A stretch of 64,000 nucleotides of DNA from the NCBI GenBank assembly GCA_002005505.1, contig KV908455.1, positions 264,956 to 328,955 of the forward strand, read 5' to 3'. A program made the translations under genes and the position numbers. A model generated the notes under the pieces. The model did not search any database and was not told where the DNA came from. It worked only from the letters and a program-made list of their open reading frames with translations. The stretch comes from Botryococcus braunii. Lineage: Eukaryota > Chlorophyta > Trebouxiophyceae. Below are positions 33,578 through 50,100 of this stretch, piece by piece. How positions within the stretch are numbered: the stretch's first letter is position 1; every line of letters starts with the position of its first letter.

Positions 33578-33732
33578 GTTCCATTCCTGTCGTGGTAGCA
33601 GGGCTTGTCAAATTACATCTTGGTCGCACTTACACAGAGTTCTCAGCGGTGACGATGGGAGCACATGGTACATTTGTAAGGAGGGTGCAAGAAGGGGAAC
33701 AAGGAAGTGGAGTCACAATATGGGAACCCGCA

Positions 33733-33734
<2 letters not shown>

Positions 33735-33817
<83 letters not shown>
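33735..33817. repeat. (CA)n tract behind F-box-like copy B
   Basis: CA run followed by a CG alternation. Positional equivalent of 27471-27582. Confidence 0.94.
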
Positions 33818-33818
<1 letters not shown>

Positions 33819-34127
33819 CAAGCACGCGCGCGCGCGCGCATGCGTGCCTCATATTTGGCATCCTCACACCTTCACAACGAAGTTCTCACCCAAAGTGTTA
33901 GTACCCGTTGTCATCTCTGGTGGCCGGGCCCTCTAAAACGTTCCTCCTGCACTTGTTCATAATTCTCACGCTTGTTTACAAAAGTGGCAGCACGTGGAAC
34001 GTTCTTGATAGTGATGGCTGATCATGTGCCGCCGATTCATAGTATGGGACATATACGTAAATTTCAATCTGTTATTTTTAGCTGACGAAGCTGATAGAAG
34101 TGGCCGCACTGTGCCACAACAACTTGA

Positions 34128-34340
34128 TGTTTCCGGAAATGGATCCATGTCCTGATGATAAGTAATTACTAGGTTACTAGGTTTCCGGACATGGATCCAT
34201 GTCCTGATGATAAGTAATTACTAAATAACTAGGTTTCCGGACATGGATCCATGTCCTGATGATAAGTAATTACTAGGTTACTAGGTTTCCGGACATGGAT
34301 CCATGTCCTGATGATGAGTATACTAAGTATTACGGTATTA
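34128..34340. repeat. 52-bp tandem repeat with a palindromic core
   Basis: Four copies starting GGATCC at 34141, 34193, 34245 and 34297. Each contains the palindrome ACATGGATCCATGT followed by CCTGATGATAAGTAATTACT. Present only in unit B. Confidence 0.94.
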
Positions 34341-34700
34341 CTAGGCTATAACCGCACTTACACAACAACTTTGGATATCTCCATCAATTTCCCAGGGGTT
34401 CAGGGTAGTCCTGCAGCTGAAAGGCCCTGTGCACGTTGCTTGTCTCCCAAGTCTCTAGATGTAGATCTCTGGTCTCTAGATGTACATGTTGATGCTACCA
34501 CCCCACGTGGTGGTCAGTCATGCGGGCATGTTGGTACGCTCCATTACGACGTGAATTTGCTTGGGTGAAGGATGCAATACTAGACCTTGCTGTGGTGCTG
34601 CCTTCCTCCACTGACAGCGCCAAGAGCAGGATGATTGCCAGAGGCTGAGCTTGCGTTTGTTGTGGCAATGCCATTACAGGTCTGTATAGACGCTGTACAG

Positions 34701-35510
34701 TGCTGTACATGTATTTCTTCACACTGCCATGGCAGGCGCTGTGCACCGCTATAGCTGTACATGTCCCCTCGGCGGATGATGTACAGCATGCTGGTAGTTT
34801 GCACCCTTTGGCTCGGACTGCCCAGGCATCCAAATTTTCAAGGATGCCCTGTTCAGACCGCTAGGCCGGCTCCAAGTAAGTCTTTGGGTTGAGCCTGCGG
34901 GTGGCCCACTGATCCCTTCTTGTCTCGAGCGATACATCACAAATTAGCAACGTGTGTCATGTTGGTAAGTTGAAAACCAAGCTGGCAGCGACCATACTAC
35001 TGATGGTCTGATAGCTTTAATGAAGCTTGCTTGCGTTGGAACCCACAAGTGCTCTGGAGGCCTGGCCAAGCTGCCCACATGAGTAGCGCCTACCTCCATA
35101 GCTTCGGATCCCTTCTCCTGAGGGGGCAGATGCTCAAGCTGATTGGCCCACCAGCACCCAGGGTTGCAGTGCGTCAAGTCACAAGTGGGCATTCTCCGTA
35201 CTAGCGCTCCGAACACTGCGAATGCGCAGTGCATAAATCGCAAGTGTTTGCTGTACAGAATGCGAACACAGACTAAGGAACGGACAAAAAATCCACCGGG
35301 CTCGAAATCGCGCGGTTGGAAGTGCGTATGGCCATTAAGCAAGCCGGCTAATGTGCGGAGCTGCCAACTCCCTCCCCAGCTCCTGACCTGGGAGAATGGC
35401 TTTTAAACCTGAACAGGAGAAAGCATTTTAAACCTGAGCAGGAGAAAAGGGTTTTAAACCCGACCAGGAGAAAGAATTTAAAACCTGAGCAGGGAACGGT
35501 GCGAGCAGCT
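34701..35510. other. No gene recognised
   Basis: Minus-strand frame 34944-35342 (132 codons) is open but shows no family signature or splice support. A short AAACCTGA(G/A)CAGGAGAAA repeat (about 35404-35490) leads into the 50-bp array. Confidence 0.45.
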
Positions 35511-35935
35511 CCCCGCATGGGCTGGCCGGCTTAGATTACTCATGAGTGGGCAGCTGCTCTTGCTGCATGGGCTGGCCGGCTTAGATTACTCATGAGTAGG
35601 CAGCTGCTCTTGCTGCATGGGCTGGCCGGCTTAGATTACTCATGAGTAGGCAGCTGCTCTTGCTGCATGGGCTGGCCGGCTTAGATTACTCATGAGTAGG
35701 CAGCTGCTCTTCCTGCATGGGCTGGCCGGCTTAGATTACTCATGAGTAGGCAGCTGCTCTTTCTGCATGGGCTGGCCGGCTTAGATTACTCATGAGTAGG
35801 CAGCTGCTCTTCCTGCATGGGCTGGCCGGCTTAGATTACTCATGAGTAGGCAGCTGCTCTTCCTGCATGGGCTGGCCGGCTTAAATTACTCACAATGAGG
35901 CAGCTGCTCATGCTGCGTGAGTTGCCCGAAGCTGA
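35511..35935. repeat. 50-bp minisatellite
   Basis: Eight copies, GCTGGCCGGC starting at 35521, 35571, 35621, 35671, 35721, 35771, 35821 and 35871. The unit also contains TTAGATTACTCATGAGTAGG and CAGCTGCTCTT. The central copies are nearly identical; the last is diverged. There are no unique spacers, so it is not CRISPR-like. Confidence 0.97.
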
Positions 35936-36234
35936 GCTTTGAGTAACGGGAGCCAGTAGGCCCTAAGTGTGCAGATCATCCATGCGCAGCAGCCAGCGCC
36001 CTCACCCCGATGACGATGCTGATGCAGCTGCTTGAGCTGCCGGCACTCCCAAAGCGTCTGCAAGGGCCTGCGCGGGGTGCATCCAGGGCATCAGGAAGAA
36101 AGGAAGGAATGGGGGAGGGAGGGTGGGAGGGAAGGGAACTTAGGAAGGGAGAAAGGACCCAAGGAAATGCGGATTCATAAGAAGTGCGGGCAAGAACAAG
36201 CAGCAGCCAAGGATCATATTTAGTTGAACACTCG

Positions 36235-36262
36235 CACACACGCGCACGCGCGCGCGCGCGCG

Positions 36263-36351
<89 letters not shown>

Positions 36352-36415
36352 GCACGGACGCACGTGCGCACGAACACACACACACACACACAGCCGCACG
36401 GACGCACGTGCGCAC

Positions 36416-36466
<51 letters not shown>

Positions 36467-36470
36467 TGCA

Positions 36471-36531
<61 letters not shown>
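36235..36531. repeat. Compound (CA)n array with a GC-rich higher-order unit
   Basis: CA runs are separated by two copies of a CGCACGGACGCACGTGCGCACGAA motif (about 36349-36373 and 36393-36418) and by GATGCACAAA. The higher-order unit shows duplication of the microsatellite with its interruption. Confidence 0.92.
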
Positions 36532-37024
36532 GCATGTGCTCACGAACACACGCAAACATACATAGAAAACTGTGTAAGATCATGAGAAGAACGTAAAGAC
36601 GATCGATATGATTGATTGGGCATGGCCACAACGAAATTGCGACTGTACTAGCAGAAGCCACTGTGCAATGCCCCAAATCCAAACACCCAGGATGGAATTG
36701 CAGAACGACATCCGGTATGAGGATAAATGCAATACAAGGCACAAACGCCCTGACCATGAGGAGAGGTGTGTGTACTGCACAAATCGAAACCGTACCAGAC
36801 CCCAGCCCCTCCACAAACTTCCCATCCCCAACCCCCTCCTTTGGCCCAACCCCCATGGACCCTCTTCCTCCCTTTTGGTGTACAAGAGGAACATTGGAGT
36901 CAGTGCAACATACACTTGAAAGAATGAAAGTGAGTGAGGCGTGAATGATGGAATACATGGGTAAATGGACTGGAAGAAACCCAGGAACAAACCAAGGAAG
37001 AAGGCAGGAGACGAATAAATGAAT

Positions 37025-37182
<158 letters not shown>

Positions 37183-37322
37183 ATGCGTGCGCACGTAAAC
37201 ATATGTATGCATGTTTGTTACGCACAACCCCTCATTAGGCCTTATTGTGCCTGTCAGCCTACTGTAAAAAAGACTCCAGAAACCATTAATTCTTCTGGGC
37301 ATCTAAACAACCAAACGACCCC

Positions 37323-40854
<3,532 letters not shown>

Positions 40855-41376
40855 GTTCTACGTAGTATTTCCGCAGAGGTACGTCCTGCTTCTCTTTATT
40901 ACATACAGAATCTCGATGTTTGCGGGCTGCAGAAAGTTACGGAACCGTTCAAATCGTACCAAATTCATGTCATGCAGGACATTGGCAATTCCCTGCCTGG
41001 CATAACTACAGCGGCCGTACATGACGTACTCTCTCGTTTGCAAGCGAGGGTTTACGCGATCCCGGAGGCTGCCATGACGGCCTCAGTGCTCCGATGCGTA
41101 TGGTCACCACGCAGAGTATCTCTTCAAATTGCGCAGGCTACATGGTAGCGTTGAGTCTTATGGGGCAAGTTCAGTGAGTTTGAAGTTGTTCCCGTGCTGA
41201 CTTTCCTCTGCACAGCTTCTGGATAACAACAGATCACTTCGGCGCGTCTGCATTTATTTCAGATATTTGAGTATTTTTTTAGTTTTGTTAAGAACGGAAC
41301 ATCTATTTTCCCCAGTATGGCATTGGTTGGCAAGTACTTCGCAGTAGCCTGAATAAGGACCCCCCGACAAGTGACG
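40855..41376. promoter_or_regulatory. Shared intergenic region between AIM24 and WSS1
   Basis: About 520 bases separate the two divergent start codons, so the 5' UTRs and promoters of both genes must lie here. No TATA box or known element stands out. A T-rich stretch (TATTTTTTTAGTTTTG, about 41270-41286) lies about 100 bases before the WSS1 ATG. Confidence 0.55.
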
Positions 41377-44300
41377 ATGTTGTCGTGGAGAGGGGGTTCC
41401 TCCAAGGACGACTACAGAGTACACGAGTTCCGAACGCTCGGCAAGTCAGAGGATGCCAAGGTGATTATTTTGACACAACCCGACTTTGGCTCGTCCTGAA
41501 TAGCACGCGGGGCGTGGATGCCAGAAGCTGCTGCGCAACATCCATGCCACGTGTGGAGTAATGTTGTGTATTTTACGTGTTATTTACTTGTTAATCTGTT
41601 GTCCCAGTTCTTTTCAAACAGCGTGTGCAGCGGTGTTATGGTGTATTTTTAATTGTATGTTGGATCGCCTTGGGTGTGCAGGCCAAGCGTCTGCTTGAGG
41701 ACATTGCATGGCACGTGCAGCCGGTGATGATGAAAAGGAAGTGGCAGTGCGCCTGCCTGAGCGAGTTCACACCAAAAAATTCTAGTCTACGGGTAACTTC
41801 TTCTTTATATGAAGCCCGCCCGCCGGCCCTCAGTTGTCTAAGTGATAAAACGTGAGAATGGTTAATACCAAAGAACTAGATCACGTCTTAGTGAGCATTC
41901 AGTGCAGTCCAATTTGCACGTGCGGATTTTGTCAGAATTTTAAGGACACTGACTCTGCTTCAGAACACAACATAAACCCTGAATCGAACGGTTTACTTAA
42001 GCAAGCATGGATACAATTCGTATGTGGAGAAATGTTGGAATGGGAGTTATAGTTCATGGTTGTGGACCTGCGGTGTCATAGACCATGGCATGATTTTTTC
42101 ATTGTATATTTCAGGGAGGGAAAGCACGGAGGCTAAAGGTGCACGTGCAAACCCCAAAGTTATGCGCGGGACCTCAGTATATTTCTTGAAGCTTGGATCT
42201 TTGAGTAATTTCATTGTATGGTCGTCACCAGGGAATCAATTATGGTGGAGGAGATGGGAAAAGCCGTGAGATCAAGCTCAGACTGCGTCAGGTCGGAGAT
42301 GAGAAGTCATTCTATGACTTTGAGGATCTCTTGTTGGTCATGCTTCACGAGCTGGCACATAATGTTTTTGGTCCTCATAACCAGGACTTCTACAAACTTC
42401 TTGATGAGATTACAGCGGTGTGTTCTATTGCCTATCCTGCAGTGGCTTTCCCGCTGATGTTGTCATTTCCTTTCGTGAGTTTAAGGTTGTCTGCTGTCCT
42501 GCGTCCAGATTTATCACTCTGGAGTCTGGGGTTGTAGAAGACTGTTACCTAGCATTGCAAATGCTGATTATCTGTGGGGGCTGTTGTACACATTCACTGC
42601 TATGGGTTTTACAGTGCTGCCCTTCAACTTGTTCCTGGCCAGCCAAGTCTCAGTTGACTTGCTCCCTCCTTGCTTAATTCCTTTGAGAGTTTATATTATT
42701 TCGATTTATTGGCCTTCGTGCTCCGCATGTTGGGGTTATTTTGGTGAAGGCAAGGCCTGTCCTGGCAAGGATTAATGGTTTGGCTACCTTTTATGCATGT
42801 TGCCATGAGTGGTTTCAGAGACCTTAGCAACATCCCTGCCCCTTGCCTTGTTCCACTGCATGAATCATGTAGCAGATTTTGTATGAAATCTTCTGCTGTA
42901 ACTTTTTACTTCCCCAAGGTTGTGTTCTGGGGTGTATTATGCTTTGATATGATCCTCAAGTAAAATGAATTTTAAGGGAGTGAAATGCGGCATTCCAGCA
43001 TTTTGTATCATGTTTGAAACACAAACTTGAAGCTGTTGAGGCCAAAAAGTTGCAATGGTCTTCATCCCCGGTTGTTGCTTTTGTTGAAAAGTTGGTGGCT
43101 TATATTTTATGCAGGAGTGCCAGGAGTTCAAGGCGAAGGGAATTGGAGGCACAGGTCAAGGTTTTGATGCTCCTGCTGCTGGAAAGTCTGGCGGAAAGGG
43201 TTTTGGGGCACATAATGCAGATCTCAGAGGGATGAGGGTGGCAAGGCTCAAGGTCAGGCTTACCATGGATGCAGTGTCCCACCTGTCTGTAGGAAGGGGG
43301 CAGATACATAAATTGCATTGCTGCTATTACAATTGAGGGCATTGTTAAGCACGCTTGCGCATTTGGTGACTCGCTGGGACCCGGCTGCCCAACTGCATGC
43401 GGAGATTTGTGACTCTGGCAGTTCTTGTTGCTACAAATTGGAGGTTTTCTTGTGTGCAGGCCGCAGAGGAAAGGCAACGAGTAAATTCCATTATGCCAAA
43501 AGGAGCACGCAGACTGGGTGGGGACAGTCGCTTCCGCATGCGAAGTCCAAAGGAGGTCAATCCCTTAACGTTCTGTTTGTGCAACTTAGAGGCTTAAAGG
43601 ATCTCTTGCTGGTCATCTTGGACAGTTAGACGATTGATGCATCTCTGGAGTTGAGGAGGTCCTTTGCCTGGATATTGTGGACTAGAGAAGATTTCAATTT
43701 GCATCAATTTGCAATATGCGCTGCGGGTGTCATTGCCAGTGCACTGTGTTTTTGGGTTATTTTGGAGGAGGTAGTGTGGAATGCAATGTGCAGTGCTTTG
43801 CTTGAAGTCACTGCTTGTAGGAACAGAGGGGAGCAGTGTTAAGGGTTTGGGAAATGTACCAGAGCCAGCAGCAATGTCTGGGAAGCAGTGTTTGTGATAC
43901 TGCATTGTAGGGCATAAGTATTGTACGGCACAAGTATCGTTTTGGGCCGGGAATGTGCTGATTTCCAATCAGCAGTGTTACGCAGATGCTAGAGAAAATG
44001 AGTTCCTGATACATGTTAAGGCAATGTGGAACACACAGGCATGTGGCAGTAATGAGTTTGAGAGTACCCATGTTCTCTGTGTTTTACTAAGAGATGTGGT
44101 CTTGATGGACAGGCCGCGGCCGCTGCAGCAATGCGGAGGGAGGAGGACAATAGATGGTGCCCCTGTGAAACACATCAGGCAACGCTCAAAAGTTCAGCAC
44201 CATGCATCCCGGAGGCAGAGCCAGAGGACGACCCATCTGATTTGTGCCCTATGCAGTGCTCCCCTCAGAAGTCTGGACATGCTCTGGCAGACAGCACTGG

Positions 44301-47176
44301 ACCACGCATCGCAGGAGCTTTGGGAGATGGACTTCACAGCCAGGCTGAGAACAAGAAGCCTGGAGACAGCGTGTGCGACTTAACCATGGATTCAGATCCT
44401 GAGTCAGGCATCGCTTCATCCCCTGGGCCAGTCCCTGTGGTTGATGGAACCGTCCCACATGAGCCTAGCACAGCGCACAAGAAGCGGTCCTGGTTCAGGA
44501 AGACTTCGTCCCCAAAGAAGAGCCCGGACTCCCCTACTGGCCCTGTTGGCTCTGCAACTTCGTTGGAGCGCCCCTCGAAGCGGCTCCAAATGGAGGCAAA
44601 TTACCTCCCTACAGCTCAGTCACTGGATGTTGATGATATGGACATCTCTCCGGGTTCCCCAGGTGCTGGCAGCCATGAGCCGTTGCCACCTGTGTGCGGA
44701 ATGTCTCGGGAAGGAAACCTACCTGAGTGGCAGCCCAAGGTCAACCTCAGAGTCAGCGATCATGCCAGTAATCTTATTCAATGGTTGACAGGAAAGGGGA
44801 GGGACAGCGGCAGCGGCACCAGTAGTGGCAGTCTGGTGGATCATTCACGTTGTGTCCCGTCCAATGGAAAGGAGCAGGAGCCAGTAGGAGTCCACTGTGC
44901 AGGGGATGATGGTGCTTGTGAGGTTCCAGCACCCGCCGGTAGCCCCGTTGCTACAAACAGGCTCATGCCAGACCCTCAGCCAGTGTGCCGAATTGACAAA
45001 GGCAAGGCGAAGGTGCCAGACCTCCAGCCACTCATAGGAATGATTGATTCAGATGATGAGGATCCGTATTGGATTGGTCCAACAGTGGGGCCTGCCGCCA
45101 TGCCTGCTTGGAATCCCATGCCTCACATCCAGAGCATTCGGGATCTTCAGGGACCTTCAGGCCTTACCAGGTAAGTTTGTGACAGTAAATTTCCCTTATT
45201 AGGATGTTTCCATGATTCCTTGAAGCGGGTTTGGGGGGCAGATTGTCGTATATGTTTTGGCTCGGAAAGGGCCGTGTTCTGGCCTACACATACAGGTATT
45301 TGCCATTTTGTAGGAGACACAGCTTCTGGGAGTGCAGGCTTGTCGCTGCATGCTTGCTAGAAAATTCCTAACAAGTTGATAGAGAGTTGTAAAGAATTAA
45401 ATATACCGTTATGGAATCAGCATCCACACCCATGCCATACGCTAAGACGCATCCGCTGTGCTTCACATATTCAGGGGTCCTGAAGTCCAGTTGAGTTGGG
45501 GTACAGGGAGGCAAGGCACATTGGCATGTTTTGGACATGTGAACGCTGCACGTTCTTCAATAAGTGTAACACCACCGCCTGTGCTATGTGTGAGACTCCA
45601 TGTCCGATGTGCGCTGCCGAGGCAGAGAAGGCTCCTGCGAACTGCAATGACAAGAGCTGTAATGGTGGTGCAACCCAACCGGGAGGTGAGCGGCAGAGTG
45701 TGCTCAGTCGCTGGTGGAAGTCACCTCCAGACGGCTCTTCTCCCCTCACCACACAGCCTGCAGGGAGCACGATCAAACCATCGCCTATTCCAGCAAACGA
45801 GGATGTGACCTCCAATCCAACCGAGGTACATAGGGAACTTTTCAATCCCGAAAAGTGTGCATAGCTTTGCGTTTTGCATCGGCCACCAATCCTGTGCATT
45901 TAAGAAGTTCTTTTCTGGAAATGTCACAAGCATGGCACCCCCTTGTCTGTCTGGTGGGGAGTTGAGGGTTCTGGGGAGTCACAAAGTGATGCAGCCGCAT
46001 GTATGGGAGCTGAATGCCTCTTTAGGCATGGTCAGTATTGATGAAAGAAGTGGGGTGCCACATGCTGACATGAGGAGGCTTTGAACACATTTGCTTCGCT
46101 GACAGCGGCTTTTCAAGCAAATTTTGAAGGAAGAAATATTGTGTTTTGAAACAAACAAAAAGAAATGACGGATATCCGCACAACCCAAGTTGTCCTAGTT
46201 GCCACAGAAAATCTAGCGCAAATAGTCTTTTAAGAGAAATAACGCGTTTTCTCGTGAGATGTTTTTTGAGGAAGTATATCATTTCCTACCACCAAAAAAT
46301 GTTCTAAGGAGGATTCTGTTAATTGTGGGACCACCGAGCTAATTACAGCCTTGGACCCTGTGAACTCAAACCCATATTGTATTTCATTGCATCATGGGTC
46401 TTGCACCTGTGGACTGGGCTGAATGGGGATGGATAATACAATCACAGGCTTCTTTTCTAGTTGCAGTTCCAATGAAAATGTTTAATCTGCCCGTACTCTC
46501 ATTGCGTGAGTACAGGGAGGGGTCCGTCCTGAGATATAATCATTGGGGGCTTGGTGGCAATAGGTACTTACCAAGATAACAAATTGATGCTGCTGAAGTA
46601 TGTGCTGTGCAAGTTCTCACAGGCTTTATAATCTGCTTATGTGGCCATGATCTGTATATCTGCTGTCCCCCACCCCCTTGCCAGCCTCTACCTCCTTCAT
46701 TCCCACGGCTGGGAAGGGAAGGCGGGATTCATTCATATATCGTATTCCTGAGATGATGTTCTTTTCTGAAAGTATAGAAGCATGAGTGAGTGTGTGTTAG
46801 AGATCCATTGCTTTTCGTGGTTAAAACTGGTGTCTGTGCACAGAAACCCGTGAACCCATTTGCCGTTCGGCGGGGAAGACCTTCTGGTGGCCTGATGGGT
46901 TTCAAGGTTCCAAGGTCCCAAGGCCAGCGGCTACTAGTGGCTGCACAGCAGCAGGTCGGGGCTGGTAAGCAAGTTGAAGCCAGGAGCGCAGCCATTGGTA
47001 CTTTGGACGAGGCCGATTGCTCCGGATGCGCAAACAGGGGAATTCCCAAACTGTCTACTGGACTCCTGTACCGAGGACTTTCAAGCCCTCCGCCGCCAAT
47101 TAAGCGACCGCCTGATCTAATAACGTATAAGAGGAGGCAGACGGGGGATCGTCAACGGGAAGCAGTAGCTAGCTAG
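41377..47176 (+). CDS. WSS1: WSS1-like metalloprotease (WLM domain) with SIMs and RanBP2 zinc finger
   Basis: DNA-dependent metalloprotease that degrades DNA-protein crosslinks in the nucleus, WSS1/SPRTN type. Eight exons, phases consistent: 41377-41460, 41682-41792, 42232-42417, 43115-43237, 43460-43555, 44113-45170, 45507-45825, 46844-47176 (769 codons plus stop). The WLM domain starts VHEFRTLGKSEDAKRLLEDI, continues LSEFTPKN and INYGGGDGKSREIKLRLR, and contains the zinc site HELAHNVFGPH (HExxHxxGxxH type) then YKLLDEI. FDAP and MPKGARRLGGDS are typical of the segment after the protease. Exon 6 is a long disordered region with a classical SUMO-interaction motif VCDLTMDSD and a second candidate LIGMIDSDDED. 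Exon 7 encodes a RanBP2-type zinc finger, WTCERCTFFNKCNTTACAMC. Exon 8 is a basic tail. If the exon 7 donor is unused, translation stops at 45864 and exon 8 is not part of the gene. Confidence 0.88.
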
Positions 47177-50100
47177 TTGTGCTCTATATTTCTGAGGTTT
47201 GTCCTCACAATGTAGAAAGCTGTCGTGGAAAAGGGGGAGGATGTTGACATCAAGGACATGTGGTTGAAGGAGTCTCTAGGGCCTGCAGTTCCCTGTCCAA
47301 TGTTAAAGGATGAAGGTTTCTCAAGCTCAGCTTTGTACTCCTTTCGCTCTTTTTTTATTTCCAACAAACCCTGGTCTTTGTTCTCGTACAGCAGGTGCGT
47401 CCACATGCTTTTGCTCCTCGTGGACTTTAGGGACTGGATTTTGCAAGATCCTCCCCCCCCCCCCCCAACCTTTTTCCTCCCACTCCAGAGCCATGGAAGA
47501 CTGGCTCTTTTTATGGGCCAAGGCTGGTCAGGGATGGAATGTGGAGTTTATGCCATGTGCAGCACTTTCCTTCGTGCGTGCACCTGTCACATTGAGTGGA
47601 TCCTTGTGCGTGGCCTCTTAAAAAACACAATGACGTGGAATATTGAGGAGTTTCATGAAAGGAAGAGCAGAGGTTTACCGATCAAGCAACACAGGTTACT
47701 GCACATGGCAGCTCGGTGCCTTTTTATTGGCATTTTTTTACTGGTGACTTCTTTTTAATGAACATGACAGACCTGCGTGTGGGCCGCAGTTTTATAGGAG
47801 CAAATGCGGAAGGTCTCAAGTTTATGTTAGTGGGCCTTCGGGGCTTGCAATATCCTTAGCGAGATCAGGCTTCATCTTGTGTGTATGCAGATGAGCCAAG
47901 CTGGAGCTTTGCATGCTGCAGTCCTGGCCCTTGCGGCTCACTAGATGTGCCAGAACTGTAGAGTCGGGGCGTTCTTGCAAAGCTTGTGCGCCAAGATGGC
48001 TGTAGATGCCTGCATGTCCTTAAACGTGGTGCACTGCAGCTGTTGGGATATGCAGGAGCATCAATGTTGTTCTTGAAGGCTATGATGCCTTTGAGAGTAC
48101 GGAATTTAGCGGGAATCCACCAGCGCTTTCTAATTATGCAAGAGAGTTCTGTGGCAGAAAGAATATGCATTCTTGCTGGGCAAAACAAGAATAGGGGCGC
48201 GTTGCACTTTGAGGAGTTGCTTGATGTCATATGTGATCCTTTCTAAGTGAGACAGGGAGAGGTGCACATATTTACAATATGGGGAACAGAAACTGTGTTA
48301 TTGAAAAAAATTGGATTCTTACATCCTTGGGTGAGTCGGGTGTCCCTCTGCTGTCGTCTCTGTGCTTATACACAAAGGTGTAAATGGAGTTTTTTCGGAT
48401 GTCCCAGCTTTTGGTTTCTGTACAAGTGGCATCATCGAGTCGTATATCCTTTTTTAGTTGGTGCTGAAGTATTGAAGACTGAAGTTCCAAGCATCCATGT
48501 AGTCCAGCAGCAAGCATCTTGAAATTGGATCATGTGGACCTAGCATCAGAAGTACAGATTGTTTCAGATGGGTACTTGCAAAAGTTTGCCACAGCTGTAA
48601 GACGAGCCTGCAGCTCAGCTTCTGCTGTCGACTTACAGGAGAAAACCTGGGAAGTATTACAATTACCTGTGGATAGAGGATGCACATAGCTTGAATAGCA
48701 TCACAATGCAGGCACTGGCATAGCAGCTGGACAGTCAAGAAGAGGTCATGCTCTACGTAGCTGGTTAGACTTCGGAAATGAAAGTGTTGTGGATGCTGTC
48801 CTTTTTAAGTTTGTGAGGCATGCGTATACCTGTGGGGGAGGTACGGGGAGGGGTTTGGCGGGTGTGTGCACACGTGGGAGCTCGAGCTCTCGAGAGGCTA
48901 GGGGGAGGGGGGGGGGGCGCCCTACACGCACATGCGGATGGCGTCCCTATGAGTTCCCTTTCTAGGTTGCCATTAATAGGAGGCAGTCACATTTACTGGT
49001 GGCAGTCACATATAGACTTGAATGATAGTAGCAGGTCTTCAGTTTATGGATTCGAGGGGCTCAGTAAGGAGAGCTCAGCAATTTTGGGTTAGGTCCTGTC
49101 GCAGGAAGAGCAAGGATTGCAGCTACCTGGAGATGCCAATCCCTTAATGGTGCTCTCATCTGTGCCAATCAAGTAAAAAAAAAAAAGCTCGGGAACTCAT
49201 TTACATGGATGCATGCCAGCATGCATTTTGACAAGACTGTGAAGTATTTGTTCAATCAATGTTTGCTGCAAGATGCAGACGTGGCACTTTTGCAGTGCAG
49301 ATCTGAAACACGGTCTAGCTAGGTCAGGTAGCCAGCACAGGGGTAATGCTCTAGACTTGTAAAAGTCAATTGGGTGTGGATTCCTGTCACTAGACCGATA
49401 GAAGCGCCATCGAGTATGTCGTGACTCTAGATTGGGTCAACGCATCTTGGAAATGCTGATCTGGAAATGTTGCTCTGGGAGATGGAGGAGGGATATAGAG
49501 GGGAAGGATTTAGGTAAGGGGACTCGCTGCCTTTTGACTTGGGTTCAGCTGAGCTTAGCTGGCCCATGGGCTGAGTTGTTCCTAGTTGCTTGGTGGGCAG
49601 GGCTGGACAGAGCTCCTCTACCAGAACTCTCACGCTGGGATATATCCCACTTACACCATTATATACCCGCCTATAGTGCCAGTTGGTCTCAGAAGTTTGA
49701 TTGACTGATTACTCAAGAAGGACGCTTCTGTGATTTTGGCCGCAATAACAAATCATCAGATGATTGGACTGCCCCATGATCACGAACGGTTTGGTTCATG
49801 AAAGATGCACTTGTGTGAGCGGCCGTTGCACCTCTATTGCAGGGGGCCATGTTCTCCGCCATTGATTCTCCATCAGCTCGAGTGGGCTACTCCGAAGCGG
49901 TAGCGCTAGATACTACGAGCCCTACCGATAGATCATGTGGCCAGTCTGGGGGGTCCTTCTGCTGACTTGGTATACGTATCTTTCGAGAATTTTTCTGGCA
50001 ATGCCAGGGTAACGTCGAGCTCATTGTTGCTCGTCTACTTATGACCTACGAAGCCTCACAAAATGCAGATGTGATTCTTTGTTATAGAGGTATCGATCTG

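Noticed and set aside
35511..35935. CRISPR-like regular array
   Set aside because: The 50-bp units are contiguous with no unique spacers and the genome is eukaryotic, so this is a minisatellite.
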